A stretch of 64,000 bases of DNA from NCBI RefSeq assembly GCF_900215505.1, contig NZ_LT907844.1, forward strand, positions 2,390,501 through 2,454,500, read 5' to 3'. The notes beneath the pieces are model-generated. The model made no database searches, was not told where the DNA came from, and saw only the letters and a list, made by a program, of their open reading frames with translations. The DNA is from Cohaesibacter sp. ES.047 (GTDB lineage Bacteria > Pseudomonadota > Alphaproteobacteria > Rhizobiales > Cohaesibacteraceae). Shown here in pieces: positions 53,699-63,258 of this stretch. The position numbers were made by a program, and so were the translations under genes. The stretch's first letter is position 1. Every line of letters begins with the position of its first letter.

Positions 53699-53981
53699 CT
53701 AGGATCTGTTGACAAACTGCCTGATCCAAAGCCTTGCTGATACGATGTGAATGAAGCCCAGATAGCTATTTGCCGTTTTGTCATATCGGGTTGCCAGTCG
53801 TCTGGCATTCTTGAATTTGTTGAAGCAACGCTCGATCTGGTTGCGTAATGCATAGACGAAAGGGTCGAAAAATGCCCATTCCGCATCGCTCATCGTCAAT
53901 CGCGCCAACATAGCCTCCTTGAAAGCTATCTTGAATCATATCTCAGCTGATTTGGGAATACAGTTTGTCAACAGAACCTAG
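53699..53981 (-). mobile_element. 275-bp internally deleted IS5-type element (MITE-like)
   Basis: 17-bp inverted repeats with one mismatch (inner part TCTGTTGACAAACTG, ends at 53703 and 53977) are flanked by CTAG direct repeats (53699-53702 and 53978-53981). Inside, a minus-strand frame joins an IS5-type transposase N-terminus (LTMSDAEWAFFDPFV) directly to its C-terminus (RNQIERCFNKFKNARRLATR). The catalytic middle is deleted. It could move only with help from a full-length relative. Confidence 0.8.
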
Positions 53982-54135
53982 GCACCATTCCTCCTCAAAG
54001 AACCACATATACCAAGCATTTCAATGCCTTGCGTCTGTAGTGCGCCTTTTCTCTTTGCACAACCATCTCTGCAAGAGAGCTTGGGTTCGTGCGGTTTGGC
54101 GACTTGATGAGCTTTCGAGGCGCTGCCGAAACAGA

Positions 54136-54167
54136 AAAAGGGTAGGGGCGTGAGCCTCTACCCTTTT
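54136..54167. terminator. strong intrinsic terminator after the second receptor gene
   Basis: Arms AAAAGGGTAGGGGC (54136-54149) and GCCTCTACCCTTTT (54154-54167), with one G-U pair and a 4-base loop, give A/T runs on both sides. It probably ends the minus-strand receptor gene. Confidence 0.75.
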
Positions 54168-54287
54168 GATCTTTGCTTATCACTGATGGGCAAGGAGAGC
54201 AGAGCAAGAAATGCCCTCCGTGTCCCTCCTTACATCAAGCCTAAAATGGTTAGCGTTTCACCTTTCGTTTTGAAAGGAACCCAACCC

Positions 54288-55966
54288 CTAGGCAGTTCGA
54301 AGTGTCTGAACAAATTCCGAGACTTCCTGCTGAAGCGTGTCGGACTGCGCATTGAGCTGGCTCGACAGATTCATCATCTGCGTTGATGCCGCCCCCGTCA
54401 TCTCTGCAGACGATCCAACACCTTCGATATTCTTTGTCACTTCACCCGTGCCGGATGCGGCCTGTTGCGTGTTTGCTGCGATCTCGTTGGTTGCAGCATC
54501 CTGCTGTTCAACAGCAGCAGAAATGGCCTCAGACGATTCCCGAATATCATCGACCGTTTTGACAATAAGGGCAATCGACTCAACCGTGACGTTGGTTGCG
54601 GACTGGATTTCTGAGATCTTGCGTCCGATTTCTTCTGTCGCGCGCGCTGTTTGCGTTGCCAGACCTTTGACTTCGGCGGCAACAACGGCGAAGCCTTTTC
54701 CTGCTTCACCTGCTCGTGCGGCTTCGATGGTGGCGTTAAGAGCAAGCAGGTTTGTTTGCTCGGCAATATTGGTGATCAGTTCAACAACCTCACCGATTTG
54801 ATCTGCTGCGACTGCCAGATCGTTGACCTTCTTGCTACTCACTTCGGCTTCATTGGCAGCATCACTGGCGATTTTTGCCGAATGGCTGACTTGAGAAGTA
54901 ATCTCCCTGATAGAAGCGGAGAGCTCTTCGGTCCCTGACGCGACCGTCTGAACATTTGTAGAAGCTTCTTCAGCGGCGCTCGCAACGGATTGCGCCTGCC
55001 GAGACGTCTCTTCCGCGGTCGCGGAGAGATTGCGCGCAGATTCGGCAATTTCACCGGAAGCCTGAACGAAGGAGTTGGCAAGGGCTCCCATCTTGGAATC
55101 AAACTGATCCGCAATGGCAAACCGTTCTGCCTTCATCTTCTCAGCATTCCGCTTCTCTGCTTCAGTTTGTTCAGCGCGCATCCGCTCGGTTTCAGCGAGG
55201 TTGTCACGGAATGTGGCCAGCGCTCCAGCCATGTCGCCAAGTTCGTTTCGTTTGCCAGCGAAGGGAATCTCCGTATCCAATTTCCCACTAGAGACCAGTT
55301 GCATCGCTGTCGTAATCTTTGCGATTGGATTGGTAACGCCATAACCGCATAGGCCATCATGGTGAGGCCAATAAGGGTTGAGATGGTCATGGCGACAATA
55401 ATCGCTGTGACGACATTGTCATGGACCTGGCTACTGGAATTATATGCCGCCAAAGACCCTTGCTGATTGAGTTCAGAAAGATCTCCAAGGATTGCCGATG
55501 CTTCATCAAAGGCACTTCTCATCTCGGTTTTGAAGAGAACAGAGGCTTCCTCATTTTTGTTGGCGCGTGAAAGTTCGAGCATCTCTTTATGCAGGTCTTT
55601 GTAAAGAGACCACTTCGTAGAGAAGCTTTCATATGCCGTCCGTTCGCGAGCCGCACTGATCAAACCTCCATATTCTTTTCGAATGGCTTTGATGTGCTCG
55701 TCTGCAGCGCGGATATCTTTCTCTGCCCGTGCCATTTCGGTCGGATCGGTTGAGAGGATATGCGATCCTTCCGCGATGCGGAAATCCGACGTGGTTGTGT
55801 TGATGGAATTGACGGCCCTCGTGCTGGGCAACCAGTTGGTAGCGATTTCCACTGTGTTGTCATTCAGAGAGCCCGCGCTATCATATGATAGCCACGAAAA
55901 GGCAAAGATTGAAATGAGCAGTGCAAGCGACAGTGAGACCAAAAGTAGGCGTATGGAGATCCGCAT
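54288..55966 (-). pseudogene. methyl-accepting chemotaxis protein with a frameshift
   Basis: From the ATG at 55966 (AGGA about 9 bases upstream) the frame encodes a transmembrane helix at about 5-25, a four-helix-bundle sensor and a second transmembrane helix near 195-215. It then shifts frame at about 55345, where the downstream frame continues with [13 protein letters not shown] (HAMP), the methylation helices and the signalling tip [20 protein letters not shown], ending at LRTA. Together it would be a normal-size receptor of about 560 residues. One indel splits it; this could be a real mutation or a sequencing error. Confidence 0.85.
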
Positions 55967-56230
55967 CGTATTTTTCCTAGAACGAGGACACTTTAGTAAT
56001 TCTCCGGTTGTTATGATTAACAATGTTTAAAACTGATTATCCTGATAGTCGTCTTTTCCAAAGAATCGGACCCTTTGGTAATCGAAAATTCGTTTTGTAC
56101 TTCAATATGCAATCCTAAGTATGCGATGCGTCAGATTGACATACCTGGGGTGAATGCCGGTTTCCACGAACCACAGGCGGTGCATCTTTAAAAATAGGCG
56201 AGCGGCGGATTTTTCTGATAAAATTGGCGG
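55967..56230. other. 264-bp spacer before the receptor gene
   Basis: AT-rich near the receptor start. I see no gene and no clear operator. Confidence 0.35.
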
Positions 56231-57193
56231 TTATTCCCCATAAAGTGCCGCCATATCCCGTGTGACAGCAGCCATTGCCTCTCGCAATTCCGCAGGCTCC
56301 AACACCTCTATTTCGGGGCCAAGGCGCAGAAACTCATGAATCGCTTGTTCTTGTGTCCCGCTGGGTAACAAAACGATTCGGTTCCCTTCATCATCGGGGT
56401 CGGAAATCTCCATGTGCGCGCGTACAAAGGTGGGGCTAATGCCTTGCAGAATACGCAGGCCGAGCGCAGTGACCCGCAGCTTCGCTCGATGCGGATACAA
56501 GTCTCTCTCCAGTCGTTTTGCATTTTCCTGCCAATAGGCTGCCAGATCGAAATGGCGAGGACGGGTGAAGGCCTCCGATGTTGCTTGCATCTTCAACACG
56601 CGGCTGACGCGGTAGGTTTTGACGGAGCCTTCCCTCATCGCTGCCATATACCATGCACCATTTTTCAGGATCAGGCCGACCGGGCAAACGGTACGGTCTC
56701 TTTCGGCGTGCCAACTGCGATAGGTCATCCGAATGACGGTGCTGCGCCAGACCGCGTCGGCGATTTCGCGGATAAAGGGAGGCTCTTCGGTTTCCTGATA
56801 CCAGGCGGACGCGTCCAGATAGAAGCGCTGGCGCATTTGCTCGGCTCCTTCACGCAGGCTTTCCGGCAAGGCCACCATGAGTTTGTTTTGAGCGGCGGCC
56901 AAGATGGACCCAAGCCCGAGGATGGCGGCGGGACCAGCCATGCCCGAAAAGGCAAGCGCCTCGGCTTCTTCCGAGGACATGCCATTCAACCGGACGCGAT
57001 AACCTTCGAGCAATCTGTACCCACCTTCAGGCCCGCGCTCGCTATAAACAGGAATGCCGGCAGCAGAGAGCGCATCAATGTCGCGGTAGATGGTTCTAAG
57101 CGAGACCTCATTTTCCTCAGCCAGCTTCGTGGCCGTTGCACGCCCCGAGGCTTGCAGTGTGGTCAGGATATTCAAGAGACGACTGGCGCGCAT
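56231..57193 (-). CDS. YafY-type transcriptional regulator (HTH + WYL + WCX)
   Basis: The 320-residue regulator has an N-terminal HTH_11 domain (1-55, SLRTIYRDIDALSAAGIPVY). The WYL ligand-sensing domain lies at about 140-215 (RMTYRSWHAERDRTVCPVGL) and the C-terminal WCX domain at about 235-318. WYL regulators respond to nucleotides or other small ligands. It is divergent from a glutathione S-transferase gene, with a palindrome between them that probably serves both promoters. Confidence 0.88.
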   Translation of the reverse strand: MRASRLLNILTTLQASGRATATKLAEENEVSLRTIYRDIDALSAAGIPVYSERGPEGGYRLLEGYRVRLNGMSSEEAEALAFSGMAGPAAILGLGSILAAAQNKLMVALPESLREGAEQMRQRFYLDASAWYQETEEPPFIREIADAVWRSTVIRMTYRSWHAERDRTVCPVGLILKNGAWYMAAMREGSVKTYRVSRVLKMQATSEAFTRPRHFDLAAYWQENAKRLERDLYPHRAKLRVTALGLRILQGISPTFVRAHMEISDPDDEGNRIVLLPSGTQEQAIHEFLRLGPEIEVLEPAELREAMAAVTRDMAALYGE

Positions 57194-57225
57194 GAAAATT
57201 CTCCTTTTCTCGAATTATCCTAAAG

Positions 57226-57250
57226 ATACCTGACAGTTTTTGACAGGTAT
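57226..57250. promoter_or_regulatory. palindromic operator between the YafY-type and GST genes
   Basis: ATACCTG (57226-57232) and CAGGTAT (57244-57250) form a 25-bp dyad. The sequence also repeats TGACAG directly. It sits 33 bp from the regulator start and 64 bp from the GST start. Similar CTGACAG-type sites are typical in front of YafY-family genes. Confidence 0.6.
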
Positions 57251-57313
57251 GGGCGCGTACTTTCTCTTCGGCATCTAAATTCCATTCGAGAAAAGAGAAA
57301 ACGAGACCGCGAT

Positions 57314-57964
57314 ATGACCGACGAAAGAAACCTGACCCTTTACCACTGTCCGCAGACACGCTCGAGCTCCACACGGATCATTCTTGATGAACTCGGTGCT
57401 CCCTATGATCTGCATGTCATGAACCTGAAGGCGGGGGAGAACCGAAAGCCGGATTATCTCAAGATCAACCCGCTGGGCAAAGTGCCTGCCATCAAACATG
57501 GTGAGACGATCATCACGGAACAGATCGCCATCGCCATTTATCTCGGTGATCTGTTCACCGATGCAGGTCTCGCACCGACCATTCTCGATCCCGACCGGGG
57601 CGCCTATTTGCGCTGGATGCTCTTTTATGCGGCCTGCTTTGAGCCAGCTGTTGTCGATAAAGCGCAATCAAGAGATTCCGGACCAGAGGCAATGTCGGTC
57701 TACGGCAGCTATGATCAAGTGCTCGAAATGCTGGAAGTGGTCCTATCGAACGGCCCTTACCTCTTGGGTGATCGCTTCAGCATCGCAGACATTCAATGGG
57801 CGTCGGCGCTTCATTGGACGATGATGTTTGGCGCTGTCCCGGAAAGGCAGGTTTTTGCAGACTATCGCGATCGCATCATCGCCCGGCCATGCTTTCAGTA
57901 TGTTTTCAAGGACGATCAAAGTCTGGCAGAGGCCCATCAAGCGGTGCTGAACGCGAGTGAGTAG
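57314..57964 (+). CDS. glutathione S-transferase family protein
   Basis: The 216-residue protein has an N-terminal thioredoxin-like domain (about 5-82), with the likely catalytic Ser in CPQTRSSSTR, the cis-Pro in GKVPAIKH and the ES/EQ pair ITEQIAIAIYL. The C-terminal helical domain contains the folding motif FSIADIQWASAL. GSTs conjugate or reduce electrophiles with glutathione. It is divergent from, and likely controlled by, the YafY-type regulator. Substrate unknown. Confidence 0.88.
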   Translation: MTDERNLTLYHCPQTRSSSTRIILDELGAPYDLHVMNLKAGENRKPDYLKINPLGKVPAIKHGETIITEQIAIAIYLGDLFTDAGLAPTILDPDRGAYLRWMLFYAACFEPAVVDKAQSRDSGPEAMSVYGSYDQVLEMLEVVLSNGPYLLGDRFSIADIQWASALHWTMMFGAVPERQVFADYRDRIIARPCFQYVFKDDQSLAEAHQAVLNASE

Positions 57965-58151
57965 AAGGCAAGACAGCGTTTCACCAGCTCCAGATGCAAG
58001 CCTGGGGCTGGTTCTGCGCCATCGCTGATACGCGGCGCGAGATGAACCGATCTTGGAACGCCCCATCCGCCCACATGGTCTTCTTGGAACAATGCGGAAG
58101 ACCAGACGTTCGATAATCATTGGGCAATGAATTTGAGAGCGAGGTGTCAGC

Positions 58152-58823
58152 GTGCTTGAGGGGCTTACAAGGTTGAATGACTATTCCGGCGCGCTGAATG
58201 TTGGGTTAAACCTTCTCGGCGTGGTGATCTGGGCGGTCTATCTTCATGTTTTCTGGCGCAGTTACATACGCAACACCCGAACAGAACTCCACATTGATGT
58301 AGCCGCTGCAAAAGGCCATAGCGCTCGGTGTCTGGTCACCAATATGGGGTCGGACATGATCTATATTGAAGATGTCATCGCAGACATCGAGATCAATGAT
58401 GAGATCTATTCTGCCATTGTCGCGGATCGTGAAGAGATGGATGAAGACATCAATGAAACGCCCCTTTCGAGAACCAACCGCGGACCGCTCAAGGGCGGCT
58501 GCTTCCTTGATCTTGGCTCGCTTCGACAGTTGGCAGAGCGTGTTCATCTGCAAACTGGCAGTGAGGACAATCTCACCGATTTTCAATCCATCAAGATCGC
58601 GGTTATCGGCTTGTCCAGCCAGTCAAACCGCGTCATTCGCGCCGAGAAGCAGTTCAATGCCGATTGGGTTGATGGCCGTTTGACCATCAACGCGCCCTCC
58701 GTTGAGACAAAGCAGGTGAAGATGAAACGCTATGCCTTCAACCGTCGGCGTCTGGGTATTCACCGGGACAAGTGGGGCGAACACAAGGGCGATTCCAAGT
58801 ATCGCAAGGTCTGGCGCGCCTGA
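58152..58823 (+). CDS. membrane-anchored protein of unknown function
   Basis: The 223-residue protein has one transmembrane helix at about 15-37 and a mixed cytoplasmic or periplasmic domain with a basic C-terminus (KMKRYAFNRRRLGIHRDKWG). No family is recognised. The start is a GTG at 58152 with GAGGTG 6 bases upstream. It stands alone between the GST gene and the nickel operon. Confidence 0.65.
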   Translation: MLEGLTRLNDYSGALNVGLNLLGVVIWAVYLHVFWRSYIRNTRTELHIDVAAAKGHSARCLVTNMGSDMIYIEDVIADIEINDEIYSAIVADREEMDEDINETPLSRTNRGPLKGGCFLDLGSLRQLAERVHLQTGSEDNLTDFQSIKIAVIGLSSQSNRVIRAEKQFNADWVDGRLTINAPSVETKQVKMKRYAFNRRRLGIHRDKWGEHKGDSKYRKVWRA

Positions 58824-58930
58824 TCTTTGGAGCCTGTATCCTGCGTCCTGAGCGGCATTCCACAGCGGGAATGGTCCAAAGGAAGAGGTTTGAGCCTCAG
58901 GTGCATTTCGTACTTTCGTATATAAAAGCA

Positions 58931-58958
58931 GTATGATAAATGACAAAGAAAATCATAC
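58931..58958 (+). promoter_or_regulatory. NikR operator in front of the nickel-type operon
   Basis: GTATGA (58931-58936), a 16-base spacer, then TCATAC (58953-58958) match all 12 defined bases and the spacing of the NikR consensus GTATGA-N16-TCATAC. It lies 14 bp before the substrate-binding protein start, where a bound repressor would block transcription when nickel is plentiful. No nikR gene is in the window. Confidence 0.88.
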
Positions 58959-58971
58959 TGTGGAGTTGATG

Positions 58972-60540
58972 ATGCGCCGCTCGATGTTGCTTGCCTCTGT
59001 TTTCGCGTCCCTTGTCTCGGTTACGACGGCCATTGCCGCGCCGCCGCCGCTGGTTCTGGCAGTGGGAGGGGAGCCGGAAACCGGATTTGACCCGATCATG
59101 GGCTGGGGTCGGTATGGCAATCCGCTGTTTCAGGCAACGCTGCTGCGCCGTGATGCTGATCTTGAGATGGTGGGCAGTTTGGCGACGGATTGGTCCCTGT
59201 CCGACGATCGCCTCGTCTGGACCGTCACGATCCGCAAGGATGCCAAATTCTCCGATGGCATACCGCTAACTGCTAAGGATGTTGCCTTCACCTTCAACGC
59301 GGCAAGAGACGCGGGCGGGTTGACGGATATGAAGAACCTCAAAGAGGCGCTCGCGACTTCGCCAAATAAGGTCGAATTCGAACTCAAAAAGCCGCAGATC
59401 ACCTTCACCTCGCATCTGGTGGCACTGGGCATTGTGCCCAAAGGCAGCTATGGCGACGACTATGCGCGCCACCCGATTGGCGCCGGGCCTTTCAAAATGG
59501 TCGAGTGGCGAGAAGGCGAGCAGCTGATCGTCGAACCCAATCCCTATTGGTATGGCGAAAAGATTGCCTTTCCGCGCGTGACCTTCGTGTTTGGCGAAGA
59601 GGCCGTGGCGCTCAATCTGGCGCGATCCGGGGCGGCGCATCTGGTCGCGGTTCCACCGACTGACGCGGAGCAGGTGCCAGGTGGCATGCATGTCAAATAT
59701 GTCGATACAGTCGATAACCGCGGTATCGCCTTCCCCATGCTTCCATCGGGCGGTCAAACAAAAGACGGCGCACCGATTGGGAATGATGTAACCGCTGATC
59801 GCTCCATCCGTGTTGCCATCAATCAGGGTCTTGATCGGGCGGCATTGGTCGCATTGGCGCTCAATGGGCACGGCACACCGGCCTATGGTCCGGTTGATGG
59901 TCTGCCGTGGGATAATCCCGACGCCCACCTCGAAGGAGGCGATGTCGATGCGGCAAAAGCCACGTTGGACGCTGCGGGCTGGCAGGACGAGAACGGCGAT
60001 GGCATCCGGGAAAAGGATGGCCTTGAAGCCCGCTTCCCGCTCATCTACCCGGCATCGGATTCCCTGCGTCAGGCCTTGGCGCTGGGCGCGGCCGAACAGA
60101 TGCGCGCGCTTGGCATCATAGCCGAACCACGGGGCCTGAGCTGGGATGCAATTGGCAAGGAAATGCACGCAAGCGCTGTGGTCCTTGGCTGGGGGGCGCA
60201 TGATCCATCAGAGATCTATGCGCTCTATCACGGCAGCAATGCCGGGGTTGAGTGGTACAACACGGGCTTCTATCGCAATGCCACTGTCGATGCCCATCTT
60301 GATGCAGCCCAGTCGGCCGCCAGCTTCAAGGCGTCCCTTCCCGAGTGGAAAGCCGCTCAGTGGGATGGCAAGACCGGGTTTAGCGCCAAGGGCGATGCGC
60401 CGTGGGCCTGGATGGTCAACATCGACCATGCCTACTGGATCAGCGATTGCCTCGACATCGGCCCCGTCCAGATTGAACCCCACGGCCATGGCTATCCAAT
60501 TACCCAAGGGCTGCCGTCCTGGAAGTGGACTTGTGAATGA
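58972..60540 (+). CDS. nikA: nickel-type ABC transporter substrate-binding protein
   Basis: The 522-residue protein of the peptide/nickel SBP family (family 5) has a Sec signal peptide at 1 to about 22 (RRSMLLASVFASLVSVTTAIAA). Typical segments are LATDWSLSDDRLVWTVTIRK, FSDGIPLTAKDVAFTFN and RHPIGAGPFKMVEW. It probably captures nickel or a nickel chelate in the periplasm. The ATG at 58972 has GGAG 6 bases upstream. An earlier ATG at 58933 lies inside the NikR operator and is rejected. Nickel specificity is inferred from that operator. Confidence 0.88.
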   Translation: MRRSMLLASVFASLVSVTTAIAAPPPLVLAVGGEPETGFDPIMGWGRYGNPLFQATLLRRDADLEMVGSLATDWSLSDDRLVWTVTIRKDAKFSDGIPLTAKDVAFTFNAARDAGGLTDMKNLKEALATSPNKVEFELKKPQITFTSHLVALGIVPKGSYGDDYARHPIGAGPFKMVEWREGEQLIVEPNPYWYGEKIAFPRVTFVFGEEAVALNLARSGAAHLVAVPPTDAEQVPGGMHVKYVDTVDNRGIAFPMLPSGGQTKDGAPIGNDVTADRSIRVAINQGLDRAALVALALNGHGTPAYGPVDGLPWDNPDAHLEGGDVDAAKATLDAAGWQDENGDGIREKDGLEARFPLIYPASDSLRQALALGAAEQMRALGIIAEPRGLSWDAIGKEMHASAVVLGWGAHDPSEIYALYHGSNAGVEWYNTGFYRNATVDAHLDAAQSAASFKASLPEWKAAQWDGKTGFSAKGDAPWAWMVNIDHAYWISDCLDIGPVQIEPHGHGYPITQGLPSWKWTCE

Positions 60541-61601
60541 GCCGGTATCACTGGCTCTTGGGGTTGTTGGGTGAACGCCTCATTCGTCTCCTGTGGCTGC
60601 TGCCATTGGCGATGGTGGGCTTGTTCACGCTCATCAGGCTTGCGCCGGTTGATCCGGTGCAGGCCTATGTGGGCGCGCGCGTGGCTCTGGTCGGGCCGGA
60701 ACAGCGCGCCGCGATTGCCAAGGCTTGGGGCCTTAATGATCCCGTGCCTGAACAATTCCTGCGCTGGCTCTCTCATCTCCTCAAGGGAGACTTCGGCGAC
60801 AGCATGCTCTTTAACGCACCGGTCGGCGAGGTGATCATGGCCCGCTGGCCTGCCTCCCTGTCTCTGATCGGAAGCGCCTTTATTTTTGCCTTTGTCATTG
60901 GCACCTCGCTGGGGCTGATTGCTGCTGCATCCAAAGGCCGCTGGCCGGACCGGATCATTCGCGGATTTGCCGTGACGCTGGCGGTCAGTCCGGGCTTTTG
61001 GCTGGCGCTCATGTTCATTGCGCTGTTCTCGGTGCAGCTTGGCTGGCTGCCTGCCTGCTGTTCCGCTTCCCCGGGCCTGACGCTGGATGAGGTGACGCTC
61101 GGCGACAGGCTGCGCCATCTGATCCTGCCTGCCATCACCGTCTCGATCGTTGGCATTGCGCCTCTTATCCTGCACACCAGAGCGCGGGCACGTGCTTTTC
61201 TGGAAGGCCCCGCAGCGCGTCATCTCAAGGCCCATGGAGCCCGCGATTTGCCACTGCTCATTGGGTCCGGACTGCGCCATGCGCTCGGACCGGCGCTAAC
61301 GGTGCATCTGGCAGGAGCGGGGGAGCTGATCGGCGGTTCCGTTCTGGCCGAGAGCGTCTTTTCATGGCCCGGTCTGGGCGAAGCGACGGTGCGCGCGGCC
61401 AAGGGCGCCGATGCCCCCTTGCTGATGGGTGTTGCCCTCGCAACGCTCGGTGTGGTGTTCCTTGGCAATATGCTGGCGGACATCTGTGCCTATCTTCTTG
61501 ATCCGCGCCTTCGCAATCAGGCGGGCGTCGGGCACAAAGGACGCAGATGGGCGCGGATGCCATCGACAGATATCGAAACGACGAGCGAGGGAAAGCCGTG
61601 A
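60537..61601 (+). CDS. nikB: nickel-type ABC transporter permease NikB
   Basis: The 354-residue inner-membrane permease has about six transmembrane helices and the BPD_transp_1 EAA-like loop (GARDLPLLIGSGLRHALGPA, about 230-250). The DppB/NikB-type N-terminus has LIRLAPVDPVQAYVG. The ATG overlaps the nikA stop (ATGA). It forms the heterodimeric channel with the next gene product. Confidence 0.88.
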   Translation: MSRYHWLLGLLGERLIRLLWLLPLAMVGLFTLIRLAPVDPVQAYVGARVALVGPEQRAAIAKAWGLNDPVPEQFLRWLSHLLKGDFGDSMLFNAPVGEVIMARWPASLSLIGSAFIFAFVIGTSLGLIAAASKGRWPDRIIRGFAVTLAVSPGFWLALMFIALFSVQLGWLPACCSASPGLTLDEVTLGDRLRHLILPAITVSIVGIAPLILHTRARARAFLEGPAARHLKAHGARDLPLLIGSGLRHALGPALTVHLAGAGELIGGSVLAESVFSWPGLGEATVRAAKGADAPLLMGVALATLGVVFLGNMLADICAYLLDPRLRNQAGVGHKGRRWARMPSTDIETTSEGKP

Positions 61602-62497
61602 CGGATTTGATCGAGAAGGCTCGTTTTGATGAATGGCCTGAGCCAGAGGGAGCCGCGAGCGGCCCCGTCGGTCGCAAGGATGCATCGAGCATCCGGCGTC
61701 AGGCTATCCTGAGCGGTCTCATCGCCCTGACATTGGTATTGGGTGTTTTTGCCTTCTCCCTCTTTGTCTCTTCTGATGACCTGCGGGTCAGTCCTTCGCT
61801 GCGGATGCTATCGCCTTCCCCGGAGCATCTGTTTGGAACAGATATGCTCGGCAGGGACATGCTGCTCCGCACGCTGCTGGCGCTTGGCCAATCCATCGGC
61901 ATCGGGCTGTTTGCGGCCATTGTCTCCACGGCTCTGTCTGTCATTCTCGGGCTCCTGGCCAGTGTCAATCGCATCGCAGACCGGATCGTCGGGGTCGCAA
62001 CTGAGCTGTTTCTGGGCCTGCCCCATTTCGTCCTGTTGATGCTGGTTGCCTATGCAGCGGGTGGAGGCGTCAAGGGTGTCATCCTTGGGGTTGGTCTCAC
62101 CCATTGGCCGCGTCTTGCGCGCCTGTTGCGTCACGAGACCCAGCGGGTGCTGGCGTCCGATTATGTGGCCGTCTCGCGTGGGCTCGGGCGCAGTCCGCTT
62201 TGGGTGGCGCGGCGACATCTGCTGCCTCATCTCATCCCCCAGATCATTGCTGGCTTCGTGCTTATCTTCCCCCATGCCATCCTGCACGAGGCGGGGCTGT
62301 CCTTCATCGGGCTCGGGGTGCCGCCGCACCTGCCATCCATCGGCGTTATTCTGTCCGAGTCCCTAAGGGCGCTTGGATCTGGCCTTTGGTGGCTCGCTTT
62401 CTTTCCCGGTCTGGGCCTGCTGCTCGTTGCCCTGTCATTTGAGATGTTCGGCGAAGCACTGCGGCGGGTATCCGACCCAGACGAAGGGGTGGCCTGA
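61598..62497 (+). CDS. nikC: nickel-type ABC transporter permease NikC
   Basis: The 299-residue DppC/NikC-type permease has an N-terminal cytoplasmic tail, a first helix at about 37-58, the motif LFGTDMLGRDMLLRTL, and the EAA loop AVSRGLGRSPLWVARRHLLP. The start chosen is a GTG at 61598 that overlaps the nikB stop (GTGA), with GAGGGAAAG about 8 bases upstream. An ATG at 61547 would add 17 residues inside nikB. Confidence 0.88.
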   Translation: MTDLIEKARFDEWPEPEGAASGPVGRKDASSIRRQAILSGLIALTLVLGVFAFSLFVSSDDLRVSPSLRMLSPSPEHLFGTDMLGRDMLLRTLLALGQSIGIGLFAAIVSTALSVILGLLASVNRIADRIVGVATELFLGLPHFVLLMLVAYAAGGGVKGVILGVGLTHWPRLARLLRHETQRVLASDYVAVSRGLGRSPLWVARRHLLPHLIPQIIAGFVLIFPHAILHEAGLSFIGLGVPPHLPSIGVILSESLRALGSGLWWLAFFPGLGLLLVALSFEMFGEALRRVSDPDEGVA

Positions 62498-63258
62498 TGC
62501 TGGTGGTTGAAAATTTGTCTGTTCGGTTCCGACAGCACGATGGGGCTCATCTGGCTCCGATCAGGGACGTGTCCTTCACTCTGCCGCGGGGGGAGCTCAC
62601 CGGGCTGGTCGGTGGATCGGGGGCAGGTAAGAGCCTGATTGCCGAGGCGCTGATTGGCAATTTGCCCCACAATGCCGAAATCACGGGGCGGATGGAGTTT
62701 GATGGCGCACGGTTAAAGCACGGCACTCTCGCGCTTGCCCCGCAAAGCCGGGATGCCTTGGACCCACTCAGCCCGGTCGGTCGTCAGGTCGCCCGTTTTG
62801 CCAAGCTTGCCGGACGGGATTGTAATGTGGCGACGCTCTTCTCGCATCTTGGGCTGCCGCCAGCAAACCTGAAGCTGTGGCCCCATGAACTGTCGGGCGG
62901 CATGGCAAAGCGCGTGCTGCTCGCAACTGCGCTCGCAACCGGGGCTGACTGCATCATCGCGGACGAGCCAACCGCAGGTCTGGATGGAGAAGCCGCCGAC
63001 CGCATTATGGCGCTTCTTGGATCTCTTGCGTCAGATGGCAAGGCCGTTCTTGTGATCAGCCATGATCTCACGCGGCTGGCGCAAATCGCTAGGCAAATGG
63101 TGATCCTGAAGGACGGGCGACAAGTGGACGTAACCGACACGGAAGCCTTCCACACCGGGGCGCTGACGCATCCGTTCACCAAGGCGCTCTGGCAGGCGCA
63201 AACCTGGGAAGATTTTGCTCTCCCACCAAGAGAGGGGCAATACGATGCTCAGCGCTGA
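62497..63258 (+). CDS. nikD: nickel-type ABC transporter ATPase NikD
   Basis: The 253-residue ABC ATPase has Walker A GGSGAGKSLIAEAL (about 38-51), Q-loop LAPQSRDALDP, signature LSGGMAKRVL, Walker B CIIADEPTAGLD and the switch His in VLVISHDLTRLA. All motifs are intact. It starts at a TGATG overlap with the nikC stop. Confidence 0.9.
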   Translation: MLVVENLSVRFRQHDGAHLAPIRDVSFTLPRGELTGLVGGSGAGKSLIAEALIGNLPHNAEITGRMEFDGARLKHGTLALAPQSRDALDPLSPVGRQVARFAKLAGRDCNVATLFSHLGLPPANLKLWPHELSGGMAKRVLLATALATGADCIIADEPTAGLDGEAADRIMALLGSLASDGKAVLVISHDLTRLAQIARQMVILKDGRQVDVTDTEAFHTGALTHPFTKALWQAQTWEDFALPPREGQYDAQR

